From NCBI GenBank assembly GCA_039026235.1, contig JBCCMQ010000016.1:3886-67885 (forward strand): a stretch of 64,000 nt of DNA, in the 5' to 3' direction. The notes below the pieces were generated by a model. It saw only the letters and a program-made list of their open reading frames with translations. It searched no databases and had not been told where the DNA came from. Source of the stretch: JBCCMQ01 sp039026235. GTDB taxonomy: Bacteria > Pseudomonadota > Alphaproteobacteria > Rhodobacterales > Rhodobacteraceae. How positions within the stretch are numbered: the first letter of the stretch is position 1; each line of letters opens with the position of its first letter. Position numbers and translations under genes: made by a program. Below are positions 1-8,439 of this stretch, piece after piece.

Positions 1-621
1 ATCCCGACGGCGTGTTTGCTCAACAATGGACAGACCTGCTACCTAGGTACGCGTATCCTGGCGCCAAAGAGCCGTTACGACGAGATCGTCGATGCTGTTG
101 CTGGCTTTGTGGGCGGACTGAAAGTGGGGGATGCGATGGACCCGGAAACCCATGTCGGCCCATTGGCTTCAGAAGAGCACCGCGCCCGGGTGGAGCGCTA
201 CATCGAAATCGGCAAGGGCGAGGGTCGTCTCGTGGCTGGCGGACGCAGACCCGGCACCTCTCAGGGCGGCTGGTTTGTAGAGCCAACTGTGTTCGCTGAC
301 GTCGATAACTCGGCAACCATTGCCCGTGAAGAGATCTTCGGTCCTGTATTGTCAATCATCCCCTATGAGGGCGAAGCGCAGGCCATCGAGATCGCCAATG
401 ACAGCGACTTCGGGCTTGGCGGTTCAGTCTGGAGCAAGGACAAGGCCCACGCAAAGTCTGTCGCCGAAAAGGTGCATACCGGTTCCATTGGCCTGAATGG
501 ATATGTGATTTCGGTGGGCTCACCATTTGGTGGCATCAAGCAAAGCGGTATCGGACGAGAGTTTGGTCCGGAGGCTATGAATGCCTACCAAACCTACAAG
601 TCGATCTTCGCGATGAATTAG
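1..621 (+). CDS. NAD(P)-dependent aldehyde dehydrogenase (5' end outside window)
   Basis: This is the C-terminal ~206 residues of an aldehyde dehydrogenase, which oxidises an aldehyde to the carboxylic acid. The frame is open from base 1 with no start, so the gene is truncated by the window edge. The catalytic cysteine lies in NNGQTC about 13 residues in. The family motif EEIFGPVLS and the C-terminal FGGIKQSGIGRE follow at the usual spacing. A zinc alcohol dehydrogenase starts 71 bp downstream on the same strand, so the two probably convert a primary alcohol to its acid, which the ligase at 6.9-8.4 kb could then activate. The substrate cannot be read from sequence; the family call is secure. 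Confidence 0.95.
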   Translation: MPTACLLNNGQTCYLGTRILAPKSRYDEIVDAVAGFVGGLKVGDAMDPETHVGPLASEEHRARVERYIEIGKGEGRLVAGGRRPGTSQGGWFVEPTVFADVDNSATIAREEIFGPVLSIIPYEGEAQAIEIANDSDFGLGGSVWSKDKAHAKSVAEKVHTGSIGLNGYVISVGSPFGGIKQSGIGREFGPEAMNAYQTYKSIFAMN

Positions 622-692
622 GTCGCGTATTTTCGACAGAATGGCGGGGCCGTTTCCTTCCCGGCGGTCCCGCCGATAAGTTTAGGAGCCAG

Positions 693-1793
693 ATGAAAAC
701 ATACCAAGCCGCAGTGTTACGTCAAAAGAACGGAACCTTCGGGATCGAGACGATCAGCATGGAGCCACCGCGAGAGAGAGAGGTGGTTGTAAAGATCGTG
801 GGTGTGGGACTGTGCCATACGGATCTGGTGGTTCGCGAGGGAAACTACCCAATTCCGTTTCCGATGGTGCTCGGGCACGAGGGTTCGGGCATTGTATATA
901 TGGTGGGCAGCGAAGTGACCGCTGTAGCTCCGGGAGATCACGTGGTTCTGTCTTTCGGTTTCGATAGCCACTGCAAGAACTGTATGAACGGGCAGCCGGC
1001 CTACAGCGATCAGTTCTTTGCGCGCAACTTCAGCGGCCGGCGTCCGGACGGAACCACTCCGCTTTCGGATAGCAAGGGCGAGGACCTCAGCAGCTACTTT
1101 TTTGCGCAATCGTCCTTCGGTGAATACGCAATCGCGCCAGAGGAAAGCGTCATAAAAATTGATCCAGATGTGCCGCTGGAAATCATGGGGCCACTTGGCT
1201 GCGGCGTTCAAACTGGAGCAGGGGCCGTTATGAACGCATTGACCTGCCGCCCTGGCACGTCAATCGCCATTTTTGGCGCAGGCTCCGTCGGATTGTCTGC
1301 CGTCCTTGCGGCGCGTGCTGTTGGTTGCACCGAGATCATTGCTGTGGATTTGATGGCGCGTCGCCTCGATATCGCAAAGGAAATGGGAGCGACCCATACA
1401 ATCAACGGTAGCTCGGAAAACGCGGTAGAACGTATTGTGGAGATTACCGGTGATGGCGCGCAATATGCGCTGGATTGCACCGGAGTTCCGCCGGTTGTGC
1501 GCCAGTCCGTTGAATGCTTGCGCCTGACGGGGATGGCCGGGCTGCTGGGTGTGCCGCAACCAGGCGCAGAGCTGACCCTAGAGCTAAGAACCCTGCTCTC
1601 AGGCCGCGGCATTAGAGGCATTATCGAGGGCGACAGCGTGCCCCGCAGCTTCATTCCTGAACTTGTCGCCCTTTGGAAAACCGGGCGTTTCCCGTTTGAC
1701 AGCCTTATAAAGACCTACCGTTTAGACCAGATCGAAGAAGCCATTCGCGATACGGAGACCGGTGAGGTTGTCAAAGCGGTTCTCTTGCCCTGA
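693..1793 (+). CDS. Zinc-dependent alcohol dehydrogenase (aryl/allyl-alcohol dehydrogenase type)
   Basis: A 366-residue medium-chain dehydrogenase that oxidises a primary alcohol with NAD(P). Catalytic zinc ligands are visible: Cys41-His42 (GLCHTD), His62-Glu63 (GHE) and the cysteine of PLGCGVQTG near residue 170. The Rossmann motif GAGSVG lies near residue 195. The lobe that normally carries four structural-zinc cysteines reads Asp91, Cys94, Cys97 and Ser105, so two ligands are missing. The start ATG follows a good AGGAG. It is downstream of the aldehyde dehydrogenase and ends at an intrinsic terminator. The overall architecture resembles benzyl/aryl-alcohol and geraniol dehydrogenases; the exact substrate is unknown. 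Confidence 0.93.
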   Translation: MKTYQAAVLRQKNGTFGIETISMEPPREREVVVKIVGVGLCHTDLVVREGNYPIPFPMVLGHEGSGIVYMVGSEVTAVAPGDHVVLSFGFDSHCKNCMNGQPAYSDQFFARNFSGRRPDGTTPLSDSKGEDLSSYFFAQSSFGEYAIAPEESVIKIDPDVPLEIMGPLGCGVQTGAGAVMNALTCRPGTSIAIFGAGSVGLSAVLAARAVGCTEIIAVDLMARRLDIAKEMGATHTINGSSENAVERIVEITGDGAQYALDCTGVPPVVRQSVECLRLTGMAGLLGVPQPGAELTLELRTLLSGRGIRGIIEGDSVPRSFIPELVALWKTGRFPFDSLIKTYRLDQIEEAIRDTETGEVVKAVLLP

Positions 1794-3492
1794 AGCCTAT
1801 GGCGCTCTGCTGAAAGCGGAGCGCCCTCTTTTGTTCGCTTCCATTAATCATTTCACCCGCGCGCCATCCGATCATCATACTCGCCGCATTGGTGTTCGTG
1901 GTCGTGATGATTGGCATAACCGACGCATCCGCGACGCCAAGCCCATCGATCCCATAGACCCGCAATTGAGGGTCCACAACTTTGTCGATTTGGCAGGTCG
2001 AAGTTGGGTGGAAATAGGTGTTGACGGATTTCGCCAGGAACTCACGCCATTCTGCATCTGTAAGTTCACCATCCTTTTCTGGAAGAAGCTCGCGTTTTCG
2101 AACGTCTTTGAAATAGTCGGGCGCGCCGATCTCTCGACAGATCACTGCCGAGGCAAGGTAGGATTTCCAATCCTGCTGTTCCGCGCGATAGTTGGTTTCG
2201 ATGATTGGGGCATCCGCGACGTCAGATGACGGGAGTTTCACGTGGCCAAGGGAGACAGGGGTGGCGACGCTGCACAAAAGCGAAAAGGCATGCTCGAATT
2301 CCACTTTGTGACCCTGCGACACGAAGGGGGCCGATGCTTAGAGAGCGACCGTATCCGGCGCGCGCAGTCACGATTCCGATCGCTCCCACATGACCGTTTC
2401 GCAATGATTGTAGTGGGAGACTGGCACTGGGCCCTTTGTTTCTATGGTCACACCGGCGCCGAGGATATGGTCTTGTAGTCCTTGCCCTACTGGCAGATCG
2501 GCGACTGCGTCGATGCCTACGGCTTTAAGATCCTCAGCCGGACCTATGCCCGAGACCATTAGCAATCGCGGACTGTCAATGGCGCCAGCGGCCAGGATCA
2601 CCTCTGCGCCATCCCGTACGGATACGGGTTGACCGTTGTGGAGGTAGGTTACGCCCGTGCAGGTCGTTCCCTCGACATCGAGCTTGTGGACGGGAGCATC
2701 TGTCAGGAGCGTTACGTTGCCGGTCGCCATGGCCGGAGCCACGAAAGCCGTCGAGGAACGTTGGCGCCGTGTATCCTTGATGTTGAAATCGATCCAGGCT
2801 GGCCTCTCGTGCCGTTCTGAATTGATGTTTTCCGTAGGTTTGAAACCCATTGCCGTCGCTGCGTCTATAAAGGCTTGCGCGCCTGGATGTTTCTTATTTT
2901 CTGTCGGTTGAGATACGTAGAGTGGTCCGTTGGTACCCCGATTCACGCCGCCTGGCGCCAACGTCTCCATGTCCATGAATATTGGGAGCAAATCCTCAAA
3001 GCGCCAGCCCGTCGCGCCCATCTCCGCCCAGGTCTCAAAATCAGATCTGTGACCGCGAACGCAGACCATCACGTTGATCGCCGAGCTACCGCCCAACACA
3101 TTGCCGCGCGACCAAAGATGCGTGCGTCCGTCAGTGTGTGTGAAGGGGAGGCTTTAAAACCACTTGGTGGCATCGGTGTCCAACGCGGCGCCCCATAGGA
3201 GGGAGTTGTGTACCTCTTCCAGATTGTGATCGCGCCCGGCCTTCAAAACGAGAATGCGGGCTCCGGACTTTGCCAATTTGTGTACAGCGGCAGACCCTGC
3301 CGATCCGGATCCGACGACAATGTAGTCAAAGTCGCCGCTAAGGTTTTCCGTGGTCTTTGTCGAATGAGCACGGACTTGGCCAGACCATGCGGTAGCCAAC
3401 GCCCCTGCCATCCCGGTGCTAAGCCCCAAGGCCCTTGCTTTTTTTATGAAGTCGCGGCGGCTTACTTTCCCGCTGTTGAACGCAGCGACCAC
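1771..3492 (-). pseudogene. Decayed Tat-exported GMC family FAD-dependent alcohol oxidoreductase
   Basis: Three open segments lie in one frame (3492-3157, 3153-2371, 2337-1774) and together give a full-length GMC oxidoreductase, a family that oxidises alcohols with FAD. The N terminus has a twin-arginine signal (SRRDFIKKA). The FAD fold GSGSAG is present, but the canonical Glu of the next strand is Lys (LVLKAG). LGGSSAIN and the C-terminal FHPTSTCQ with TNTNAAS are intact. Three nonsense codons interrupt it: TAA at 3154-3156, TGA at 2368-2370 and TAA at 2338-2340. There is no frameshift, so the damage looks recent. The start taken is GTG at 3492. It is divergent from the MaoC gene and convergent with the alcohol dehydrogenase, whose role it may have duplicated in the periplasm. 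Confidence 0.85.
1801..1833 (+). terminator. Rho-independent terminator after the alcohol dehydrogenase
   Basis: Eight bases after the alcohol dehydrogenase stop, GGCGCTCTGCT (1801-1811) pairs with AGCGGAGCGCC (1815-1825) with one G-T wobble across a GAA loop. CTCTTTTG follows. It lies antisense to the last codons of the decayed GMC gene. Confidence 0.85.
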
Positions 3493-3601
3493 TGTGTCCA
3501 GGCCACGGTATGCGTTGTTTGTCCTATTATCTTCCCATTAGATCGTATGCTTTTGATTAGTCGCCTATCAAAAATTCTCAAAGTAAACCCGGCTACGAAT
3601 T

Positions 3602-3680
3602 ATTCGTCTGCAAAGTAAATTTAGATGCCGAGCGTGGGATGATGCAAATAATTCGGTTGCGGATTATTTGCTAGCTATCT
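3602..3680. promoter_or_regulatory. Candidate operator region between the GMC pseudogene and the MaoC gene
   Basis: Two copies of the half-site ATTCGNNTGC occur here: ATTCGTCTGC at 3602-3611 and ATTCGGTTGC at 3651-3660. The second begins a 31-bp element (3650-3680) whose other arm is TTTGCTAGC. Aligned by eye, 24 of 31 positions match the reverse strand of the element at 9626-9656. The 215-bp spacer is much more AT-rich than its surroundings. The link to the MarR gene at 10.6 kb is inference. Confidence 0.5.
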
Positions 3681-3708
3681 ATATGAAAGTGAGAAAGGTT
3701 CGTTCTGC

Positions 3709-4563
3709 ATGATCAACTACGATGACCTCATGGCGCGCGACTTCGCTGATGTTCAGCACGGCTACACCGAAGATGATTGTATCCTGTACGCTCTGGGTCT
3801 CGGTCTCGGAGAGCCGGTAGATGAATGCCATCTCAGCGCCGTCTACGAAGGCGCCGACGCCTTTGCGGCCCTTCCGTCTTTTGTAAACGTGCTCGGTGTG
3901 CCACCTTTCTGGGCCAAGGACCCCTCGACGGGCATCACATGGCAGAAGATCGTCCACGGAGAACATGCCTTCACGCTCCACGGCCCCGTGCCGTCCCGCG
4001 CCGAGACTGTGGGCCGGACACGGCTTACAGGGCTCGTTGATAAGGGCGCAGGAAAGGGTGCACTGATCTATACTGAGCGTGAGGTCCTTTCAGCAGAAGG
4101 CAAACTGCTGGCGACGATATCAAGTACGCTATTCGCGCGTGCTGATGGGGGTTTCGGTGGACCGCAGAGCCCCATGAAGGTCGTTCATACCGTGCCTGAC
4201 CGGGCGCCAGACGTTTCGTACGACTTCGCCACTTCTCCGCGCGCCGCGCTCATCTATCGGCTGAGCGGCGACTTGAACCCGCTTCATGCTGATCCAGCCG
4301 TCGCCACGAAGGCGGGCTTTGATCGCCCGATCCTGCACGGGCTGTGCACCATGGGTATCGCCGCGTGGTCCATACCAATGGCACTTAGAGACGGTGATTT
4401 CACGGCTCTGACGCATCAACAGGTACGGTTTTCCGCGCCCGTCTATCCAGGTGAGACCATCCGCACCGAAATTTGGGTCGACGGCGATGACATCAGCTTT
4501 CGTGCGCGCGTCCTTGAGCGCAACGTCATCGTCCTTGCCAACGGTCGCGCGCGTTTGAATTGA
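3709..4563 (+). CDS. MaoC-like (R)-specific enoyl-CoA hydratase, 17beta-HSD4 hydratase type
   Basis: A 284-residue double hot-dog protein of the hydratase-2 family, which adds water to a 2-enoyl-CoA to give the (R)-3-hydroxyacyl-CoA. The signature YRLSGDLNPLHADP carries catalytic Asp188 and His193. The N-terminal half has the degenerate first hot dog of eukaryotic-type MaoC proteins such as the hydratase domain of peroxisomal multifunctional enzyme 2. It begins the plus-strand block MaoC-DUF35-thiolase, with start/stop overlaps between all three. The stereochemistry matches the SDR at 9.7 kb, whose relatives oxidise (R)-3-hydroxyacyl-CoA. This is the best candidate for the hydration step, since the local crotonase lacks hydratase glutamates. 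Confidence 0.9.
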   Translation: MINYDDLMARDFADVQHGYTEDDCILYALGLGLGEPVDECHLSAVYEGADAFAALPSFVNVLGVPPFWAKDPSTGITWQKIVHGEHAFTLHGPVPSRAETVGRTRLTGLVDKGAGKGALIYTEREVLSAEGKLLATISSTLFARADGGFGGPQSPMKVVHTVPDRAPDVSYDFATSPRAALIYRLSGDLNPLHADPAVATKAGFDRPILHGLCTMGIAAWSIPMALRDGDFTALTHQQVRFSAPVYPGETIRTEIWVDGDDISFRARVLERNVIVLANGRARLN

Positions 4564-4979
4564 GGCCCTTGGTGACAGAGAAACCTATTCCGACCATCTA
4601 CCCTGAAACCCGGCACTTTTGGGAGGGCGCGGCAGCCGGCAAGCTTCTTTTGCAATACTGTCTGGACTGCCGGAAACACTATTTTCCTCCGAGACCCTTC
4701 TGTCCGTTTTGCGGCAGCCGCGCGGTAGAGATCGTGGAGGCCACTGGGCGTGGGCGGCTCTATTCCTACACGATCTCGCACCTGCCGACACCGGGCTATG
4801 AGCCGCCATTCATCGTGGCCGTGGTGATGTTGGACGAAGGCGTGAAGATGCTCACCAATATCGTGGATTGCCCGCAAGAGCCGGAAGCCTTGGCGTTGGA
4901 CATGCCCCTGGAAGTGACGTTCGAGGCGCGCGGAGAGATTTTTGTTCCCCAGTTCAGACCTGCAGGGTCGATGCAATGA
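4560..4979 (+). CDS. DUF35 OB-fold / zinc-ribbon acyl-CoA-binding partner of thiolase
   Basis: A 139-residue protein with an N-terminal rubredoxin-like zinc ribbon (Cys34-x2-Cys37, Cys48-x2-Cys51) and a C-terminal OB fold, the two-part DUF35 design. Known DUF35 proteins bind acyl-CoA and form obligate complexes with thiolase-fold enzymes: BbsA with BbsB, ChsH2 with the Ltp2 aldolase, and the archaeal acetoacetyl-CoA thiolase/HMG-CoA synthase complex. Start TTG at 4560 overlaps the MaoC stop (TTGA); a GTG at 4572 is an alternative. The following thiolase start overlaps its own stop, implying translational coupling and a 1:1 complex. Confidence 0.88.
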   Translation: MRPLVTEKPIPTIYPETRHFWEGAAAGKLLLQYCLDCRKHYFPPRPFCPFCGSRAVEIVEATGRGRLYSYTISHLPTPGYEPPFIVAVVMLDEGVKMLTNIVDCPQEPEALALDMPLEVTFEARGEIFVPQFRPAGSMQ

Positions 4980-6121
4980 GCCGCGCGTCCATCGCCATCG
5001 TGGGGGCCGCCGAAACCACGGACCTCGGAAAAGTGCCCGGATTGTCCCAGGTTGGCCTTCATGCCGATGCCGCGCTCAACGCGCTGGCTGATTGCGGGCT
5101 CGCACCGGCAGATATCGACGGTCTTGCCACAGGCGGCCACGATGTGGCTGAGATCAACCAGTATTTGGGCATTTCGCCGACATGGTACGACGGTACGTCT
5201 GTTGGTGGGTGTACCTTCATTGCCTTGGTGCGCCACGCTGCAGCGGCGATTGAGGCAGGGCTCTGCACCACCGTGTTGATCACACACGGGGAAAGCGGAC
5301 GGTCCAACCATCGTTCGCACCGCCCCATCATGCCGTCCATGCAGCAACAGGAGTTTGAGGCGATCTATGGCCCGCTCTTTCCACCCATGCGGTTTACGCT
5401 GCCCGTCCTGCGAAAGATGAAGGACGAGGGACTTACGGAAGAACAACTCGCCATGGTCGCGGTGGTACAGCGTGAATGGGCCGCGTTCCATCCACGCGCG
5501 ACGGCCCGCGATCCCATCACTGTGGATGACGTCCTCAGTTCCCGCATGATCTCTTACCCATTCCGCAAGCTCATGTGCTGTCTGGTAAGCGATGGCGGGG
5601 GCGCACTCGTGCTGACCTCAGCAGACCGTGCAAGGGACTTTCCCACAAAACCCGTTTACCTGCGCGGCATGGGCGGAGAGGGTGCCGAAGGACCGATGGT
5701 AAGCCAGATGGAGAGCTTCACGTCATCCAAGGCGTTTCGGGTTTCCGGACGGCTCGCATTCGAAAATGCCGGGATCACCCATGCGGATGTGGATCATTTG
5801 ATGATCTACGACGCCTTCGCCCATCTGCCGATCTATGGCCTTGAAGACCTTGGATTCGTGGGCCCAGGCGAGGCGGGTCCGTTCATCGCCGACGGCCACA
5901 CCCGGCCAGGCGGAAGCCTACCGCTCAACACCAATGGCGGCGGGCTAAGCTACATGCACTCCGGTATGTACGGCATGTACGCACTGCAGGAAGGGGTCCG
6001 GCAGATGCGGGGTGTTTCACCTGCGCAGATCGAGAGCGCAAAAATCTCAATGGTGCATGGTGTGGGTGGAATGTTTTCCGCTGCCGCAACGGTGGTGCTG
6101 ACCAACGAAGACGCCTGGTAG
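4976..6121 (+). CDS. Thiolase-fold enzyme (SCP2/Ltp-like) partnered with DUF35
   Basis: A 381-residue thiolase of the lipid-transfer-protein branch, expected to cleave a 3-ketoacyl-CoA or, as in Ltp2, perform a retro-aldol cleavage. ATG at 4976 overlaps the DUF35 stop (ATGA); the open frame extends further upstream but inside the previous gene. Cys79 in SVGGCTF sits where thiolases keep the nucleophile. His328 (SYMHSG) and His361 (VHGVGG) occupy the C-terminal active-site loops. Tyr278 in IYDAF recalls Ltp2-type aldolases, so the chemistry (thiolysis or retro-aldol) is not settled. It ends one base before the stop of the convergent crotonase gene. Confidence 0.88.
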   Translation: MSRASIAIVGAAETTDLGKVPGLSQVGLHADAALNALADCGLAPADIDGLATGGHDVAEINQYLGISPTWYDGTSVGGCTFIALVRHAAAAIEAGLCTTVLITHGESGRSNHRSHRPIMPSMQQQEFEAIYGPLFPPMRFTLPVLRKMKDEGLTEEQLAMVAVVQREWAAFHPRATARDPITVDDVLSSRMISYPFRKLMCCLVSDGGGALVLTSADRARDFPTKPVYLRGMGGEGAEGPMVSQMESFTSSKAFRVSGRLAFENAGITHADVDHLMIYDAFAHLPIYGLEDLGFVGPGEAGPFIADGHTRPGGSLPLNTNGGGLSYMHSGMYGMYALQEGVRQMRGVSPAQIESAKISMVHGVGGMFSAAATVVLTNEDAW

Positions 6122-6919
6122 TTATTCGAAATTGAAGCGTGGAGGTTTCTTTTCGCCAAAACGCGAGATTGCATCACGGTGATACATGCTGGTCAGGCAA
6201 ACCGCTTGCGCCTGAGCTTCAAGTTCCAGGATCGTGTCGCTGTCGCACTCCATGGCGCGTGCTGAAATCTGTTTGGTCAGCCGGAATGCGAGCGAGGAGG
6301 TTTGCGCCATCTGCCCCGCCAAGTCCATCGCCCGCGACAAGAGCGCGTCGGAGGGGCGCACTTCGAGCGCGATCCCGAGATCGCAGGCGTCTTGGGCCGA
6401 CAATATGCGCGCTGTGTAGAACAATTCGCGAGCTCGCTGGAGCCCCACGACACGGGGGAGCGACCACATGAGCCCCAGGTCGGGCACAGCACCCACCTTG
6501 GCAAAGGATGCACAGAACTGAGCCCTCTCAGAGGCCACGACAAAATCGCCCACGAGCGCGAGGCCAAAGCCCGCGCCGAATGCGGGGCCATCTACCGCGG
6601 TGATGACCGGGACAGGCAGGTCCCGCAGGGCGCGAAACCAGGTTTGCGTTTCCTTCATACGCGCGAGTTGGTCCTCCGCGCCTGCGGCCTCACCGGATGC
6701 ATGGCGCTCCAACATCTTTTTGAGATCGCCGCCAGCGCAGAAGACGCCGCCCGCGCCGGTGAGAATAACTGCCTTCAATGTTTTATCATTCACGAGCTGC
6801 GCGCTGATCCCCGCAAGCCTCTCCTTTACCTCCGCGCTCAGCGCATTGCGGCGTTCGGGCTGGTTCAACGTCACGACGGCAATGCCATCCTCAATTTTCA
6901 GGGTCACGGCATTTGCCAT
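6122..6919 (-). CDS. Crotonase-fold enoyl-CoA isomerase (PaaG-like), lacking hydratase glutamates
   Basis: A 265-residue enoyl-CoA hydratase/isomerase. The CoA/oxyanion segments are clear (CAGGDL at 61-66, FGAGFGLAL around 114-122). Both glutamates that hydrate in classical crotonase are replaced: Gly119 for the Glu of GGGCE and Phe139 for the second Glu. Asp147 (VPDLG) is kept at the position of the PaaG catalytic aspartate. The protein is therefore more likely a double-bond isomerase or another crotonase than a hydratase. ATG at 6919 overlaps the ligase stop (TGATG); a longer frame upstream lies inside the ligase. Last gene of the minus-strand operon ACAD-ligase-crotonase. Confidence 0.88.
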   Translation of the reverse strand: MANAVTLKIEDGIAVVTLNQPERRNALSAEVKERLAGISAQLVNDKTLKAVILTGAGGVFCAGGDLKKMLERHASGEAAGAEDQLARMKETQTWFRALRDLPVPVITAVDGPAFGAGFGLALVGDFVVASERAQFCASFAKVGAVPDLGLMWSLPRVVGLQRARELFYTARILSAQDACDLGIALEVRPSDALLSRAMDLAGQMAQTSSLAFRLTKQISARAMECDSDTILELEAQAQAVCLTSMYHRDAISRFGEKKPPRFNFE

Positions 6920-8439
6920 CACGTAAGCAGCCTTCTGATTTCTGTCTTGTCGATCTTGTTGGCAGGGGTTAGCGGCAGCGCCGTCTCCCAGATGTAGACA
7001 GCCTTTGGCACCTTGTAGCCCGCAATGCGTTCCTTGCAGTGTGCGATAAGGTCCTCTGCGCTGACCCGGCTCTTGAGTGTGACCGCGGCCACAACCCGCT
7101 CTCCCCAGCGCGTGTCGGGCAATCCAAGAACCGCTGCGGTCGCGACGGCGTCGTGCAACGAAAGGCAATTCTCGGTTTCGATCGGATAGACGTTTTCACC
7201 TCCGGTGATGATCATTTCCTTTGTGCGGCCCGAAAGGTGAAGGTAGCCGTCTGCATCCATCCATCCTGCATCGCCGGTATGGTAGAAGCCGCCGCGCAGC
7301 GCCGATTTGGTCTCTTGGGGCCGCCTCCAGTAGCCATTCATAACATTTGGCCCACGCACGGTAATCTCGCCGGTTTCTCCCGGATGGACCGGCCCATCCT
7401 CAGGCGTGACGATCCGCACGTCGCAGTAGGGCATCGGTCGACCAACGGATGAAAGCTTGGGATAGCTCCCGTCTTGAGGGCAGTGATCGGCGGAGGGAAG
7501 GACGGACATGACGGGCGAAACTTCTGTCATTCCGTAGCCTTGACTGAAAGTGACGCCTGGAAACGCTTCAATCAGTCTTTCCATCAATCCAACAGGCATC
7601 GGCGAACCGCCATAGCTCAGCTTTTTCAGCGACCTGAAGTCAAACTCCGTAAACCGCGGGTGATCCAGCATCATCTGAAACATCGTTGGCACAAGAGTAG
7701 TGGTCGTGATGCCGTGGGTTTCGATGAGTGACATCAGCGCTTCAACTTCGAATTTCGGCTGTATCACCATCGGAATTCCACACAGCGCGGCGGAGAAGAC
7801 ACGGCTGCCGGTTGCGAGGTGAAAAAGCGGGCCCGAGATGAGGAGGATGTCCTCCCCAGTATAGCCATAAGCCGCGCTGGTCCCGGCTGCATTGGTCTGC
7901 ATGTTGGTGTGAGAGAGCATCACGCCCTTAGGCCGTCCGGTGGTGCCTGACGTGTAGAAGACGATCATTGTGTCCTGGTCTGCGGACCCGGTCTCGGCGG
8001 GTGGGGGTGCGGCTTCGGCCAGCAGATCTTCGTAGATTATCATCCCCTGTGCGGGGCCCCAGTCAGCTGAGATCAATGTGTCCACTTTCGCGGCAAAGGT
8101 CTCTGCAATGGGGGCTAAATGCCGGTCGCAAATAAGTACCCTGGGTTCGCAATCATCGAGGATGGCCCCGATCTCCGCCGGGGCCAGCCGGTTGTTCAGC
8201 GGCACGGCGAGCGCCCCAATCAAGGAGGGCGCAAAGTAGGTTTCGGTCAACCAGTGTGAATTCAGTCCGAGATAGGCAATACGATCGCCCGGTTTGACCC
8301 CGCGGGCAGCAAAGGCGCCAGCCAAAGCCTTAACCCTGTCTCGAAAGGCGGCCCAGTCATGTGTGCGTCCCTCAAACGTCGTGGCAGCCTTCTTGGGCGT
8401 GTGAAAGGCATGCTTTTCGATGAGATCGAATAGTCGCAT
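6919..8439 (-). CDS. AMP-forming acyl-CoA synthetase (fatty/aryl acid-CoA ligase)
   Basis: A 506-residue ANL-superfamily ligase that activates a carboxylic acid to acyl-CoA through an acyl-adenylate. The P-loop-like motif YTSGTTGRPKGV, the A5 region SQGYGMTEVSP, the hinge TGDAGW...GRTKEMI and the catalytic lysine in TPANKIDKTE are all present. ATG at 8439 overlaps the acyl-CoA dehydrogenase stop (TGATG), which sets the start. It links alcohol/aldehyde oxidation to beta-oxidation in this locus. Relatives include medium-chain, feruloyl and steroid-side-chain ligases; specificity cannot be told. Confidence 0.92.
   Translation of the reverse strand: MRLFDLIEKHAFHTPKKAATTFEGRTHDWAAFRDRVKALAGAFAARGVKPGDRIAYLGLNSHWLTETYFAPSLIGALAVPLNNRLAPAEIGAILDDCEPRVLICDRHLAPIAETFAAKVDTLISADWGPAQGMIIYEDLLAEAAPPPAETGSADQDTMIVFYTSGTTGRPKGVMLSHTNMQTNAAGTSAAYGYTGEDILLISGPLFHLATGSRVFSAALCGIPMVIQPKFEVEALMSLIETHGITTTTLVPTMFQMMLDHPRFTEFDFRSLKKLSYGGSPMPVGLMERLIEAFPGVTFSQGYGMTEVSPVMSVLPSADHCPQDGSYPKLSSVGRPMPYCDVRIVTPEDGPVHPGETGEITVRGPNVMNGYWRRPQETKSALRGGFYHTGDAGWMDADGYLHLSGRTKEMIITGGENVYPIETENCLSLHDAVATAAVLGLPDTRWGERVVAAVTLKSRVSAEDLIAHCKERIAGYKVPKAVYIWETALPLTPANKIDKTEIRRLLT

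Noticed and set aside
2368..2370. TGA in the GMC gene as a possible selenocysteine codon
   Set aside because: Two TAA stops lie in the same frame, there is no selenocysteine insertion context, and the aligned residue in the family looks like an ordinary glycine.
4868..4975. Longer N terminus of the thiolase
   Set aside because: It lies within the DUF35 gene in another frame; the ATG overlapping the DUF35 stop gives the normal thiolase N terminus.
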